The notes under the pieces were generated by a model, which ran no database searches, was not told the DNA's origin, and saw only the letters and a list, made by a program, of their open reading frames with translations. Positions 36,891-46,783 of a stretch of DNA of 64,000 bases are shown in pieces. Within the stretch, counting starts at the first letter, position 1, and each line of letters starts with the position of its first letter. The DNA lies in contig NZ_WWFG01000002.1 of assembly GCF_026127265.1 (NCBI RefSeq), positions 930,001 to 994,000 of the forward strand, given 5' to 3'. The stretch is from Nostoc sp. KVJ3. GTDB taxonomy: Bacteria; Cyanobacteriota; Cyanobacteriia; Cyanobacteriales; Nostocaceae. The position numbers were made by a program, and so were the translations under genes.

Positions 36891-39170
36891 ATGGCAGGTA
36901 AAATTCTTAAAGTCTTATTAGTAGAAGATAACCCTGGAGATGTTGTTTTATTACAGGAGTTTTTAAAGGAAGTTACCACAGTTGTTGTTGATTTGATGCC
37001 CGTTGAGCGGCTTTCGGAAGCAATCAACTACCTAGCAAAGGAAATTTTTGATGTGATTTTGCTAGACCTTTCCTTGCCAGATAGCCAGGGACTAGAAACT
37101 TTTGTGATTGCTCACCATCAAGCAAAAGCCACTCCGATAATAGTGTTGACAGGTATAAATGATGAAACCCTGGCAATTAGCGCCATGCAAGAAGGAGCGC
37201 AAGATTATTTAGTCAAAGGGCAAGTAACTGGTGATTTGCTGGTGCGCTCCATGCGTTATGCTATCGAACGTCAACGGGCAGATAATGCACTGCGACAGAG
37301 TGAAGAGCGATTTCGGGTTGCCCTGAAAAACTCTCCCATCTTTGTATATAACCAAGATAGAGATTTACGCTACACCTGGGTTTACAATCCCCCATCTGGA
37401 TTGACAGTTGAGGAAATATTGGGGAAACAAGACTTAGATATTATCCCAGTTGAAGATGCTCAACGTCTCACCACAATTAAACGTAGGGTACTAACTACTT
37501 GCATCGGAACACGAGAGGAAGTATCAATTACAATCCAAGATACAACTCGATATTACGATTTGACAGTTGAGCCATTGCGGAACGAGTCGCAAGAAATTGT
37601 GGGCGTGACCTGTGCCAGTATTGATATTAGCGAAAAACAAGCTGCGCGACGCGAACGCAAATCGGCAGAAGAAAAAATCCGCGAACAAGCCGCATTACTT
37701 GATGTCACCACAGATGCCATTTGCGTGCGAGATTTAAACAATCAAATTATTTTCTGGAATAAAGGCGCAGAAACACTTTTCGGTTGGCAAGCGACAGAAG
37801 TTTGGGGTAAAAACGCTAGTGAGCTTTTGTATGATGAACCTTCACCAGAAATCGAAGCGGCTCTTTTACAAGTTATTAGTAAAGGCAAGTGGCAGGGCGA
37901 ATTAACTAAACTTACCAAAACAGACAAAGAAATCCTAGTTGCCAGTCGCTGGAGTATAGTATGTGACGAACAGGGTAAACCTAAATCAATTCTCACCGTT
38001 GACACAGATATTACCGAGAAAAAACACTTAGAAGCCCAATTATTTCGCGCCCAACGCCTCGAAAGCATTGGCACTCTAGCTAGCGGTATTGCTCACGACC
38101 TCAACAATATTCTGACACCGATTTTGGCAGGAGCGCAACTTTTACCCCTCAAATTTCCCGATGCAGATGAGCGCACCCACCATTTACTGGAGATTTTGGA
38201 AACCAACGCTAGACGTGGAGCTGATTTAGTCAAACAGGTGCTATCCTTTGCACGGGGGGTAGAAGGGAAGCGCATCACTTTGCAACTCAGACATCTGATT
38301 GTGGAAGTTGCCAAGATTCTGAAAGAGACATTTCCCAAATCCATAGAAGTCAGCACTGATATACTCCAAGATTTGTGGATGGTTTCTGGAGATAGCACCC
38401 AACTGCATCAAGTATTGATGAACCTCTGCGTTAATGCCCGCGATGCCATGCCCAATGGCGGTAGTTTGAGTATCTCTGCTGAAAATCTGTTGATTGACGA
38501 AAATTATGCCCGCATGAACCTGGAAGCCAAAGAGGGGCCTTACATATTGATTACTGTCTCCGATGATGGAGTTGGGATTCCTAAAGAAATTTTAGATAGA
38601 ATTTTTGAGCCATTCTTTACCACAAAAGATGTAGGACAAGGCACTGGTTTAGGACTTTCCACCGTTCTGGGGATTATTAAAAGCCACGGAGGTTTTGTGA
38701 ACGTGTATAGCGAACCGGAAGGTGGCACTAGCTTTCAGGTTTACTTACCAGCAGTGGAAGGAATGGAAACAATTACTCCAGAGGAATTGCCACCACAGAC
38801 AGGACATGGAGAATTGATTTTGCTTGTGGATGATGAAGTTGCAATTCAAGAGATTACAAAAACATCCTTAGAAACTCACAACTACAAAACCCTAATTGCT
38901 AGTGATGGCATTGAAGCGATCGCATTATACGCTCAAAATCAGGACAAAATTAGTGCCGTACTCATGGATATTATGCTGCCTTCGCTGGATGGTTTAACTG
39001 CCATCCGTACCCTGCAAAAAATCAACCCTCAAGTCAGAATTATTGCCAGCAGTGGACTCATGTCTGACAATAAGCTCAGTGCCGTAGCTGCCATTGGTGT
39101 GAATACGTTTTTGGTAAAGCCCTATACAGTCAACGAATTATTGCTTTCTTTACAAAAAGTACTATCCTGA
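36891..39170 (+). CDS. REC-PAS-PAS hybrid histidine kinase with terminal receiver
   Basis: About 759 aa from ATG 36891 (MAGKILKVLLVEDNPGD). Order: receiver 1 (1-125, Asp in DVILLDLSLPD), PAS 1 (about 145-260), PAS 2 (about 270-385), DHp with His in LASGIAHDLNNILTPI, HATPase (VNARDAMPNGG; DDGVGIPKEIL; GTGLGLSTVLGII), receiver 2 (about 640-759; LILLVDDE, AVLMDIMLPS, FLVKPYT). Residues DLNNILTPILAG and the architecture are of the usual cyanobacterial hybrid type. It starts 5 bases after the Rcp1-like stop, giving a three-gene two-component operon. No DNA-binding output is present. Confidence 0.9.
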   Translation: MAGKILKVLLVEDNPGDVVLLQEFLKEVTTVVVDLMPVERLSEAINYLAKEIFDVILLDLSLPDSQGLETFVIAHHQAKATPIIVLTGINDETLAISAMQEGAQDYLVKGQVTGDLLVRSMRYAIERQRADNALRQSEERFRVALKNSPIFVYNQDRDLRYTWVYNPPSGLTVEEILGKQDLDIIPVEDAQRLTTIKRRVLTTCIGTREEVSITIQDTTRYYDLTVEPLRNESQEIVGVTCASIDISEKQAARRERKSAEEKIREQAALLDVTTDAICVRDLNNQIIFWNKGAETLFGWQATEVWGKNASELLYDEPSPEIEAALLQVISKGKWQGELTKLTKTDKEILVASRWSIVCDEQGKPKSILTVDTDITEKKHLEAQLFRAQRLESIGTLASGIAHDLNNILTPILAGAQLLPLKFPDADERTHHLLEILETNARRGADLVKQVLSFARGVEGKRITLQLRHLIVEVAKILKETFPKSIEVSTDILQDLWMVSGDSTQLHQVLMNLCVNARDAMPNGGSLSISAENLLIDENYARMNLEAKEGPYILITVSDDGVGIPKEILDRIFEPFFTTKDVGQGTGLGLSTVLGIIKSHGGFVNVYSEPEGGTSFQVYLPAVEGMETITPEELPPQTGHGELILLVDDEVAIQEITKTSLETHNYKTLIASDGIEAIALYAQNQDKISAVLMDIMLPSLDGLTAIRTLQKINPQVRIIASSGLMSDNKLSAVAAIGVNTFLVKPYTVNELLLSLQKVLS

Positions 39171-39428
39171 AAAATTGAATTAAGTGCAGCAAAAAGCTAC
39201 TTATTATAGCCATAGGCATGAAGGGTTGCTATGATGGAGCATCGGTTCAGGCAACAGTTGACTCAATTACAGCTATTTTCATATAAATAGACTCACCCTA
39301 GTAGGAGTACAGTCAATACTGTCCGGTTAAGGCAAGAGACGCAATAAATCGCCGTCTTTACAATAATCAGTCCTTTTAAAGGTGGGTAACTGTAATTACG
39401 AATTACGAATTACAAATTACGAATTACT

Positions 39429-40340
39429 ATGCCTCGGTTTCTCAGATTAATTATCAATATAGTAGTCTTGAGTGCATTGTTACTCATATCTGTGCAAGTT
39501 TGGGCGCAAGATTGGCGACCAGTTCGCGGCGGTATCCCTTTCGGTATCAGTGGTATGGCTTTGATAGAGCAGCAAAGCAATACCCTAGATTTTCTGATTG
39601 TTCATGACAACAAAAAACCCAATCAAACCCGTTTAGCAATTATTAGTATTGAAGGGAAAAAGCAACCTGAATATTTCCCTTTAAACTGGCCAAGTAACAT
39701 AGAATTGCCCATCGATTTAGAAGCTTTAACATCGGTTCCAGAGAAAACAAAATTCTCTTTTATCGCTTTAAGCAGTTCTGGTAAAGCTTATTATATCAGG
39801 TTAAACCCTACCAACAAAACCATCTTAGTTCTCAAAGAATTCAATTTACCAGGAATTATTCAAGGAAATAATTTTGAAGGGTTTGGATTACAAAATATAG
39901 ACGGTAAATTAGTTGCGATTTGGGGACATCGAGGTGAAGGAGAACAACCGGCAACTATATTTTGGGGAATGTTTGACTTGGCTAAATATCAAATTACTCT
40001 CGCCGGTTCTGCCAATCTGAAAGTACCGTTTCCATCTGGTAATGTGCGTCATATCTCAGACATGAAGGTAGACCCCGTAGGAATTGTCTACATCACCTCA
40101 GCAAGTGATGCCGGAGATGATGGCCCATTCCAATCAGCCGTGTATGTTGCCGGTTATCTGGGATTGCGTGATAACAAAATTGCATGGCGGCAAAATTCTC
40201 AACTTATTCCCATTTACCGCTCTGATTACCACAAAATTGAAGGTATAGAACTTGTTCCTGGGGCAGAAGGTGGTGTGATTGTTGGTACAGATGATGAAAA
40301 TTTAGGTTCTTATGTATACATTGTGGGGGGAAGTAGCTGA
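39429..40340 (+). CDS. Secreted protein of unknown function
   Basis: 303 aa with a Sec signal peptide (LRLIINIVVLSALLLISVQVWAQ, cut after VWA). The mature part is beta-rich: PVRGGIPFGISGMALIEQ, FLIVHDNKKPNQTRLAIISIEG, VKVDP-like SDMKVDPVGIVYITSASDAGDDGPFQSAVYVAGYLG and GVIVGTDDENLGSYVYIVGG. It resembles a propeller-like sugar- or calcium-binding secreted protein but I cannot assign a family. It is convergent with eboD with an 8-bp gap. Confidence 0.75.
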   Translation: MPRFLRLIINIVVLSALLLISVQVWAQDWRPVRGGIPFGISGMALIEQQSNTLDFLIVHDNKKPNQTRLAIISIEGKKQPEYFPLNWPSNIELPIDLEALTSVPEKTKFSFIALSSSGKAYYIRLNPTNKTILVLKEFNLPGIIQGNNFEGFGLQNIDGKLVAIWGHRGEGEQPATIFWGMFDLAKYQITLAGSANLKVPFPSGNVRHISDMKVDPVGIVYITSASDAGDDGPFQSAVYVAGYLGLRDNKIAWRQNSQLIPIYRSDYHKIEGIELVPGAEGGVIVGTDDENLGSYVYIVGGSS

Positions 40341-40348
40341 AGTAAGTC

Positions 40349-41551
40349 TTAATGCAAAATTTCCCAATCTTGGAGCATCAAAATAGCATCTCTATATAAA
40401 GCCAAATCCACTTGGTGGACTTCCATTCCTCTACCGATTCTTTCTAGAAGAGTGATTGTCAAATTTCCTCCCAAGTGTTCGCGGAACTCGGTAAGCCCCT
40501 TAAATAGACAATGGGGATGGTCTAGTTGGTCTAATTGCTCTGTCAGTGCCGATACGTACAATATGAACCCTAATTTACTGAGTGTACTCATAACACTTTG
40601 CCACTCAGATTTCAAGAGTTGACCTGTTAAATATGAATAAGTTGTATCCAAAGCAATGCCGATCGCTACAGCTTCACCATGACGTAAACTGTAATTAGTT
40701 AAATGTTCCAGTTTATGAGCAGCCCAGTGTCCAAAATCCAAAGGACGCGATGAACCCATTTCAAATGGGTCGCCTCCACCAGCAATATGCTCTAAATGCA
40801 ACTGCGAACAGCGATAGATTAGTCTTTCCATTATGTCCATATCTCGATTAGCCAACTTATCGGCATTAGTCATAATGAAATCGAAGAAATCTGCATCTTT
40901 AATCAGCGCTACTTTCACCGCTTCAGCAATACCCGATCGCCAATCGCGATCGTCAAGGCTAGCAAGAAAATCAAAGTCATTCAAGACAGCATAAGGTGGC
41001 ATGAATGTACCTAAAAAGTTTTTCTTGCCAAAAGCATTGATTCCGTTCTTTACTCCTACACCCGAATCATTTTGCCCTAACACTGTTGTCGGTACTCGTA
41101 GCAACCGAATTCCTCGGTGAGCCGTTGTTGCTGCATATCCTGCCATATCTAGCACGGCTCCACCTCCAATTGCTAAGACGTAGGAGTGACGGCACAATCC
41201 TGATGCATTGATTCGTTGATGAATTTGCTCTATAAATCTAGAATCGTTCTTGACTGCTTCTCCACCTGGAACTACTATCGGCTCACCACTCAGTGTTAAT
41301 ACATCTTCATAATACTGGGCGTAAACTAATAATTTTTTTAGCAAACCATCCTGGGAATGTAAAAATCCTCTATCTATAACTACTAGAACTTGCTTTGGGG
41401 TTGTCTCTCCACCTGCGGCAATCACTTGTGCAAGTAAAGGATTATCTAACTGAAACAAACCTCTAGTGAAGTGAACATCATAGTTGAAGCTCACGTGGAC
41501 ACATTGGTTAATTGGTTGCAGATTAAGAGCAGTTTTTTGTTGAATAATCAT
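40349..41551 (-). CDS. eboD: EboD: sugar-phosphate cyclase (3-dehydroquinate synthase-like)
   Basis: 400 aa of the dehydroquinate synthase-like superfamily: VVPGGEAVKND, the NAD-binding AIGGGAVLDMAGYAATTAHRG, RVPTTVLGQNDSGVGVKNGINAFGKKNFLGTF, RSGIAEAVKVALIKD and the zinc-site helix DFGHWAAHKLEHLTNYSLRHGEAVAIGIA. These fit sugar-phosphate cyclases; the substrate of EboD is not established. In Nostoc punctiforme, ebo genes are needed for scytonemin monomer export to the periplasm. It is divergent from eboA here; the other five ebo genes run the opposite way. Confidence 0.9.
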   Translation of the reverse strand: MIIQQKTALNLQPINQCVHVSFNYDVHFTRGLFQLDNPLLAQVIAAGGETTPKQVLVVIDRGFLHSQDGLLKKLLVYAQYYEDVLTLSGEPIVVPGGEAVKNDSRFIEQIHQRINASGLCRHSYVLAIGGGAVLDMAGYAATTAHRGIRLLRVPTTVLGQNDSGVGVKNGINAFGKKNFLGTFMPPYAVLNDFDFLASLDDRDWRSGIAEAVKVALIKDADFFDFIMTNADKLANRDMDIMERLIYRCSQLHLEHIAGGGDPFEMGSSRPLDFGHWAAHKLEHLTNYSLRHGEAVAIGIALDTTYSYLTGQLLKSEWQSVMSTLSKLGFILYVSALTEQLDQLDHPHCLFKGLTEFREHLGGNLTITLLERIGRGMEVHQVDLALYRDAILMLQDWEILH

Positions 41552-41803
41552 TTCAATATTAGTACTTTTTAAGTAACTCTAAATAGATAGAATACTACAA
41601 TCAGAATTGGTAGTAAAGCAACCCAAACTAATCTATTAATACTTCACATAAGAATGATTTAATAGACAATTTCAATTACTCAATTACTCATACTTTGAAG
41701 GTGCGATTATCTTAGTAAATAAAGCTAGAAATAACCTTGACTTATAATTCTATTCATGCCTAGACTTTAATATAGTAATCCGGTTTCATGTCTGAAAAGA
41801 TTA

Positions 41804-42022
41804 GTAGGGTGTGTTAGCACGGAGAGTACGGCATCAAACCCTTAATAATGGTGCGTTACGAACTTCGTTCTAACACAACGCCAGTTGCTACAACGGAGGG
41901 AACCTCCCTTCGGGTTCACCAGTCGCCTAGGTTGGGAAACCCGCCTACAGCGCTGGATTCACCGCAACACACTGGCTCCCCTACAATACCTAATTTTGTT
42001 CAAAAATCAAATATGATTCCTA
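41804..42022. repeat. 219-bp dispersed repeat, copy 2 (inverted to 6137-6355)
   Basis: Runs from GTAGGGTGTGTTAGCACGGA to TTGTTCAAAAATCAAATATG and matches copy 1 as its reverse complement. It occupies the middle of the 726-bp eboD-eboA spacer. The AT-rich remainder on both sides must hold the two divergent promoters. Confidence 0.8.
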
Positions 42023-42277
42023 TATCATAGGTTGCAATAGATATTATTACTACATAAAACTCTAAAGCTTTTCCGTAAATTACTTTTAGTATTTATCTAA
42101 TCAAAATCACATCTTTACAGTATCTTATTTAAAGTTGGGAGATTTTTATAGATTCAGTAAAGTTATGATTGCAGTAGTATATTATCTAGCTACTTCTATC
42201 ACTAAATATCAAATTTAGTGGTAAATTTTATACTTAGTTGTCACAAAAAAGTTGGGCGACTTCTCCTGAAATTCATC

Positions 42278-43213
42278 ATGAGTAAAGTAAACAAGTTACT
42301 GCATCACTGGCTGTTAAAGTCTGTTTCAGAGAAAGCGTTTGCTTGGCTGGAACAGAAACAGGCACAAATAGCTAGCGGCGCTGCCGAAAGAGTGTTTTTT
42401 ACGGCATTTAGTGCTGTGCCGCGTTATCTAGGTAAAGAGGATTTGCAGCTAATATTCCAGGACTTGGAAGCAGCACAGGATCTGATTCCCGGTTGGTATC
42501 CTGTTAATTGGAGTGTAGATCAAGCAGGTCGCACACTGTTACTTCTAACTTTGCCCCACGATGATGCCCAGGGGTATGTGGGATTACTCGATCGCGTCTT
42601 CTCTACTGCCGATATGGGGGAGTTGGTTGCTCTGTATCAAAGTTTACCCTTACTCCCACATCCAGAGTTACATCACCACCGTGCTGCTGAGGGAATTCGC
42701 AGCAATATGAGTAATGTATTCCAAGCCATAGCACTACGTAACCCTTATCCAGCAAATTATTTAGATAACGCTGCTTGGAATCAGATGGTGCTGAAGGTCG
42801 TTTTCGTTGGCAGTCCATTGCATTTAATTTGGGGACTCGATCGGCGTGCTAACCCAGAATTAGCGAGGATGTTGGTAGACTATGCCCATGAACGTTGGGC
42901 AGCTAAACGCTCAGTTACGCCAGAACTTTGGCGATCTGTAGGACGGTTTGCGGATAGCGCAATCATCACAGATTTAGAAAAAGTACTAGTTAATGGGGAT
43001 ATACACGAGCAAGAAGCAGCAGCATTAGCTTGTGCTGATTCTCCTTTGCCTCAAGCGCAAGCATTACTTTCTCATTACCCCGATTTACAGTCATCCATTC
43101 AACAAGGTAATCTGACTTGGAGTAGTTTTAGCCACAAATTAGTGGGTAGTAGGGAGTGGGGAGTGGGAAGGATGAGGGAGCAGGGGGAGCAGGGGAAGCA
43201 GGGGAAGAATTAA
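42278..43213 (+). CDS. eboA: EboA
   Basis: About 311 aa from ATG 42278 (MSKVNKLLHHWLLKSVSEKAFAW); the upstream in-frame GTG would add 20 odd residues. All-helical protein with RVFFTAFSAVPRYLGK, LIPGWYPVNWSVDQAGRTLLLLTLP and KVVFVGSPLHLIWGLDRRANPELARMLVDYAHERWAAKRSV, as in EboA proteins. The family has no known activity. The last about 24 residues (VGSREWGVGRMREQGEQG) are encoded by the GCAGGGG repeat, so the gene has run on into a dispersed repeat. First gene of eboABCEF. Confidence 0.88.
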   Translation: MSKVNKLLHHWLLKSVSEKAFAWLEQKQAQIASGAAERVFFTAFSAVPRYLGKEDLQLIFQDLEAAQDLIPGWYPVNWSVDQAGRTLLLLTLPHDDAQGYVGLLDRVFSTADMGELVALYQSLPLLPHPELHHHRAAEGIRSNMSNVFQAIALRNPYPANYLDNAAWNQMVLKVVFVGSPLHLIWGLDRRANPELARMLVDYAHERWAAKRSVTPELWRSVGRFADSAIITDLEKVLVNGDIHEQEAAALACADSPLPQAQALLSHYPDLQSSIQQGNLTWSSFSHKLVGSREWGVGRMREQGEQGKQGKN

Positions 43214-43294
43214 TAACCAATGCCCCATTCCCAATGCCCAATGCCCAATGCCCCATTCTTAATTCTTAATTCTTAATTCCCAATCATTAAAACC

Positions 43295-44203
43295 ATGATG
43301 TTTATCGATCCTCACATTCACATGTGTTCCCGTACTACTTACGATTACTTAGTAATGCGGGAATATGGCATTGTCGCCGTTATTGAACCAGCCTTTTGGT
43401 TAGGACAACCCCGAACCAACGCTGGCACATTTAAAGACTACTTCAGTAGTCTTGTGGGCTGGGAAAGGTTTCGTGCTAGTCAATTTGGCATTCAACATTA
43501 CTGTACAATCGGTCTAAATCCGAAAGAAGCTAATAATGAGGCACTAGCAGCAGAAGTTATAGAACTACTGCCACTTTATGCCTGTAAAGAAGGAGTTGTT
43601 GCTATTGGGGAAATTGGCTACGACGATATGACAGAGGCAGAAGATAAATACTTTTGTCAACAGTTAGAATTAGCCAAAGAACTCGATATGTTAGTACTAA
43701 TTCATACTCCCCATCGCAATAAGAAGGCGGGTGCTATTCGGAGCATGGAACGCTGTATTGAATATGGCTTAGATCCCTCACAAGTAATTATCGATCACAA
43801 CAACGAAGAAACTGTCGAGGAAGTATTAGGACGGGGTTTTTGGGCAGCTTTCACAATTTACCCACAAACGAAGATGGGTAACGCCAGAATGGTAGAAGTT
43901 GTCCGTAAATATGGGTGCGATCGCATCATTGTAGATAGTAGTGCTGATTGGGGTATTAGCGATCCTTTGGCTGTCCCAAAAACGGCTCAGTTGATGTTAG
44001 ATAGGGGCATTCCTGAAGAACACGTGCGAGCAGTTTGTTATGAAAATGCCCTAGCTGCTTACAGTCAAACTGGGCAGATGAAAGCGTCAGATTGGCTCAA
44101 TCCCCAATCTGTCGATCAGCGTCAGTTGTTTAGTGGTAATTCTGTGTTGCGGGGACAAGAACCAGGAATCAAATCAGCTTCAGATTATGTGTTGATTGAG
44201 TAG
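43295..44203 (+). CDS. eboB: EboB: TatD-like metal-dependent hydrolase
   Basis: 302 aa, TIM-barrel amidohydrolase. FIDPHIHMCSRTTYDY has the H-x-H metal pair, VVAIGEIGYDD the Glu, LVLIHTPHRNKKAGA and VIIDHNNEETVEEVL the later His residues, and RIIVDSSADWGISDPL the final Asp. It belongs to the TatD group; substrate unknown. The 43214-43294 gap holds GGGGAGC and CAATGCCC repeats. It follows eboA as in other cyanobacterial ebo clusters. Confidence 0.92.
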   Translation: MMFIDPHIHMCSRTTYDYLVMREYGIVAVIEPAFWLGQPRTNAGTFKDYFSSLVGWERFRASQFGIQHYCTIGLNPKEANNEALAAEVIELLPLYACKEGVVAIGEIGYDDMTEAEDKYFCQQLELAKELDMLVLIHTPHRNKKAGAIRSMERCIEYGLDPSQVIIDHNNEETVEEVLGRGFWAAFTIYPQTKMGNARMVEVVRKYGCDRIIVDSSADWGISDPLAVPKTAQLMLDRGIPEEHVRAVCYENALAAYSQTGQMKASDWLNPQSVDQRQLFSGNSVLRGQEPGIKSASDYVLIE

Positions 44204-44304
44204 AAAATTGGGAATTGGGCATTGTAAGAGAAATTTATATCTTTGCAATGTCATTTTCAGAATCCAAAATCTAAAATCTAAAATAGTATTAAGGAGACAG
44301 ATAA

Positions 44305-45237
44305 GTGAATGTTGCAAGCTTAAATTTTCAGGGCTGGCGGGGTTATTTGGAATTGATGCGTCCGGCTAATATTGTTACAGCTTGGGCGGATATTCTTGTT
44401 GGCTTTGCTGCTTCCGGCTCTGGGATTATTTTTGTTAAATTAATCAATGGAGAAGCAAGTTTTGCCATCCTAAGTCCATTAGCTTGGTTGTTATTAGCTA
44501 CAACTGGTTTGTACGGCGGCGGTATAGTTTTTAATGATGTTTTTGATGCGGAATTAGATGCAAAAGAGCGACCAAATAGAGCAATTCCCAGTGGTCGCGT
44601 ATCTCGTCAAAATGCTACCGTATTGGGAAGTATACTGTTTTTAATTGGCATTATAGCCGCTTTTCAAGTATCTTGGTTTAGTGGTGCGATCGCTATATTT
44701 ATCACTTTTGCATCCCTCCTCTATGACTCACTCGCCAAACATCATCCCTTTTTTGGCCCTTTAAATATGGGTTTGTGCCGTGGGAGTAACTTATTATTAG
44801 GCGTAAGTGCTGTACCCGCAATCGTGGGAGAACGTTGGTATTTAATACTAATCCCTATTCTTTATATTGCTGCTATTACCGCAATTAGTCAGGGTGAAGT
44901 TCACGGAGGTAAGAAAATTACGGGAGTAGTTGCACTATCTCTAATTGCAATAGTTTTGACAGCAGTTTTAGCTTTAGGACTATTAGGAGAGTATACAGCG
45001 ATCGCAGCACTACCATTCGCGGCTTTATTAGCTATCAGAGTCTTGCCTAATTTTATCAAAGCAGCGCGTGAACCAGTAGCCGAAAATATCAGAAATGCTG
45101 TGAAAATAGGCGTTTTATCTCTAATAGTCTTAGATGCAACCATTGCATCTGGTTTTTCTGGTTTGTATTACGGTTTATTAGTTCTATTATTGCTACCAAT
45201 TTCGATGAAATTAGCACAACTATTTGCAGTTACTTAA
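44305..45237 (+). CDS. eboC: EboC: UbiA-family prenyltransferase
   Basis: 310 aa from GTG 44305, preceded by AAGGAG. About eight or nine membrane helices. First Asp-rich motif NDVFDAELDAKERPNRAIPSGRVS and the second region YDSLAKHHPFFGPLNMGLCRGSNLLLG are those of UbiA-type aromatic prenyltransferases. It is the only integral membrane component of the cluster and so a natural candidate for handling a lipid-linked or aromatic intermediate at the membrane. Confidence 0.93.
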   Translation: MNVASLNFQGWRGYLELMRPANIVTAWADILVGFAASGSGIIFVKLINGEASFAILSPLAWLLLATTGLYGGGIVFNDVFDAELDAKERPNRAIPSGRVSRQNATVLGSILFLIGIIAAFQVSWFSGAIAIFITFASLLYDSLAKHHPFFGPLNMGLCRGSNLLLGVSAVPAIVGERWYLILIPILYIAAITAISQGEVHGGKKITGVVALSLIAIVLTAVLALGLLGEYTAIAALPFAALLAIRVLPNFIKAAREPVAENIRNAVKIGVLSLIVLDATIASGFSGLYYGLLVLLLLPISMKLAQLFAVT

Positions 45238-45298
45238 ATTTTAATTTCCACATTTAGTAATAGCATATTCAACAATCTTTGCGACAAATGAATTAGTT

Positions 45299-45424
45299 AG
45301 AGTGTTCCAAAAAATAAATGATCCAAAACCCGTCATTGCGAGCGAAGCGAAGCAATCCCAAGAGCTGTGATTGCCTCGCTTCTCTCACCATGACAATTGG
45401 GCATTTTTTTCCTTGGAGTACTCT
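45299..45424. mobile_element. MITE-like element inside the ebo operon
   Basis: Ends AGAGTGTTCCAA and TTGGAGTACTCT are inverted repeats with ten of twelve matches. It carries the 'GTCATTGCGAGCGAAGCG' module of the family also seen at 18232, 55577 and 55778. It lies in the 304-bp gap between eboC and eboE, the largest gap in the operon. Confidence 0.65.
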
Positions 45425-45541
45425 TATATGGGCGCACATCTATACTATGCGCCTATATTCATGATATATGTTATAGGTATTTTGTGAAATATTATAAGCC
45501 AAAGAAAATAGATATTAGCATATATAGGGCAAAGCTAGAAA

Positions 45542-46768
45542 ATGAAAATTACAAAAGACAGCAAGTTTCATTTAACTTATTGCAGCAATATTCATCCTGG
45601 TGAAAGTTGGCTAGAGGTTTTCGCTAATTTAGAAAAGTATATTCCCGAACTCAAGTCACGTTTATCACCTAACGAACCTTTTGGTATTGGCTTAAGATTA
45701 GCAGATATTGCTGCAAAACAACTTTTAGAAAGTAATAATTTACCTCAATTTAAAACTTGGCTAACTCAACAAGATTTATATGTTTTCACCTTAAACGGAT
45801 TCCCCTATGGTGGCTTCCATCGACAGGTGGTAAAAGACCAAGTTTATGCACCAGATTGGTCTACACAAGAACGGGTAAACTATACATTAAACTTGGCACA
45901 TATTTTAGCTGTTCTTTTACCAAAAGAATTAGATGGCGGAATTTCTACACTGCCATTATCTTATAAACCTTGGTGGAAAAAAGACCAAGAGACTTTCGAG
46001 ATAGTTCTAAAAAATAGTTGTTTGAACATAGCATCAGTTGTTGTAGAAATGATTCGCATCCGCGAGAAAACTGGAAAAATACTTCATATTGATTTAGAAC
46101 CTGAGCCAGATGGATTAATTGAAAATACCTCAGAAGTAATTGATTTTTATCAAAATTGGTTATTGCCAATTGGCGGTAATGAGTTGTCAAAACAACTCAA
46201 TATTGAACAGAATTTAGCAGAAACTAAATTACTAGAACACGTTCGAGTTTGCTATGATACTTGTCATTTTTCAGTTGAATATGAGGAGCCGCAATCTGTG
46301 TTTGCGCGTTTACAATCAGCAGGAATTAAGATTGGTAAAGTTCAAATCAGCGCTGCTATTAAAGTAAAAATACCTGCTGAGGCTGAAAAGCGTAATTTGA
46401 TAGTTGAACGCTTAAGTCCTTTTGCAGAATCTACTTATCTCCATCAGGTAATAGAACGTCGCAGTGATGGTACACTGCATCACTATCCTGATTTAATAAC
46501 TGCATTACCACATTTAGAGCAATCTATAGCTGAAGAATGGCGGACTCATTTTCACGTCCCAATTTTTATTCATGATTATCAAATTTTGCAATCTACTCAA
46601 GATGATATTGTGACTGTTTTACATCTACTTCAGAAAAACAATGCTTGCTCGCATTTAGAAATTGAGACTTACACTTGGGACGTATTGCCATCAGAAATGA
46701 AGATAGATTTGCTGAATTCTATTCAGCGCGAATATGAGTGGACATTAAAAGAATTTATCGTAAACTAA
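45542..46768 (+). CDS. eboE: EboE: xylose-isomerase-like TIM-barrel protein
   Basis: 408 aa. KFHLTYCSNIHPGESWLEVFANL at the start, LYVFTLNGFPYGGFH, GKILHIDLEPEPDGLIENTSEVIDFY, RVCYDTCHFSVEYEEP and KIGKVQISAAIKVK follow the sugar phosphate isomerase/epimerase (AP endonuclease 2-like) barrel with metal-binding Glu, Asp and His. Known as EboE in ebo clusters; its reaction is unproven. It is 15 bases before eboF. Confidence 0.92.
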   Translation: MKITKDSKFHLTYCSNIHPGESWLEVFANLEKYIPELKSRLSPNEPFGIGLRLADIAAKQLLESNNLPQFKTWLTQQDLYVFTLNGFPYGGFHRQVVKDQVYAPDWSTQERVNYTLNLAHILAVLLPKELDGGISTLPLSYKPWWKKDQETFEIVLKNSCLNIASVVVEMIRIREKTGKILHIDLEPEPDGLIENTSEVIDFYQNWLLPIGGNELSKQLNIEQNLAETKLLEHVRVCYDTCHFSVEYEEPQSVFARLQSAGIKIGKVQISAAIKVKIPAEAEKRNLIVERLSPFAESTYLHQVIERRSDGTLHHYPDLITALPHLEQSIAEEWRTHFHVPIFIHDYQILQSTQDDIVTVLHLLQKNNACSHLEIETYTWDVLPSEMKIDLLNSIQREYEWTLKEFIVN

Positions 46769-46783
46769 GAGGAAATTAATTTT

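Noticed and set aside
36439..39170. Phytochrome operon proper
   Set aside because: No full PAS-GAF-PHY phytochrome is present; only one GAF has a Cys-His pair.
40349..41551. Housekeeping 3-dehydroquinate synthase (aroB)
   Set aside because: Its place beside eboABCEF and its divergent sequence make it EboD; aroB is expected elsewhere.
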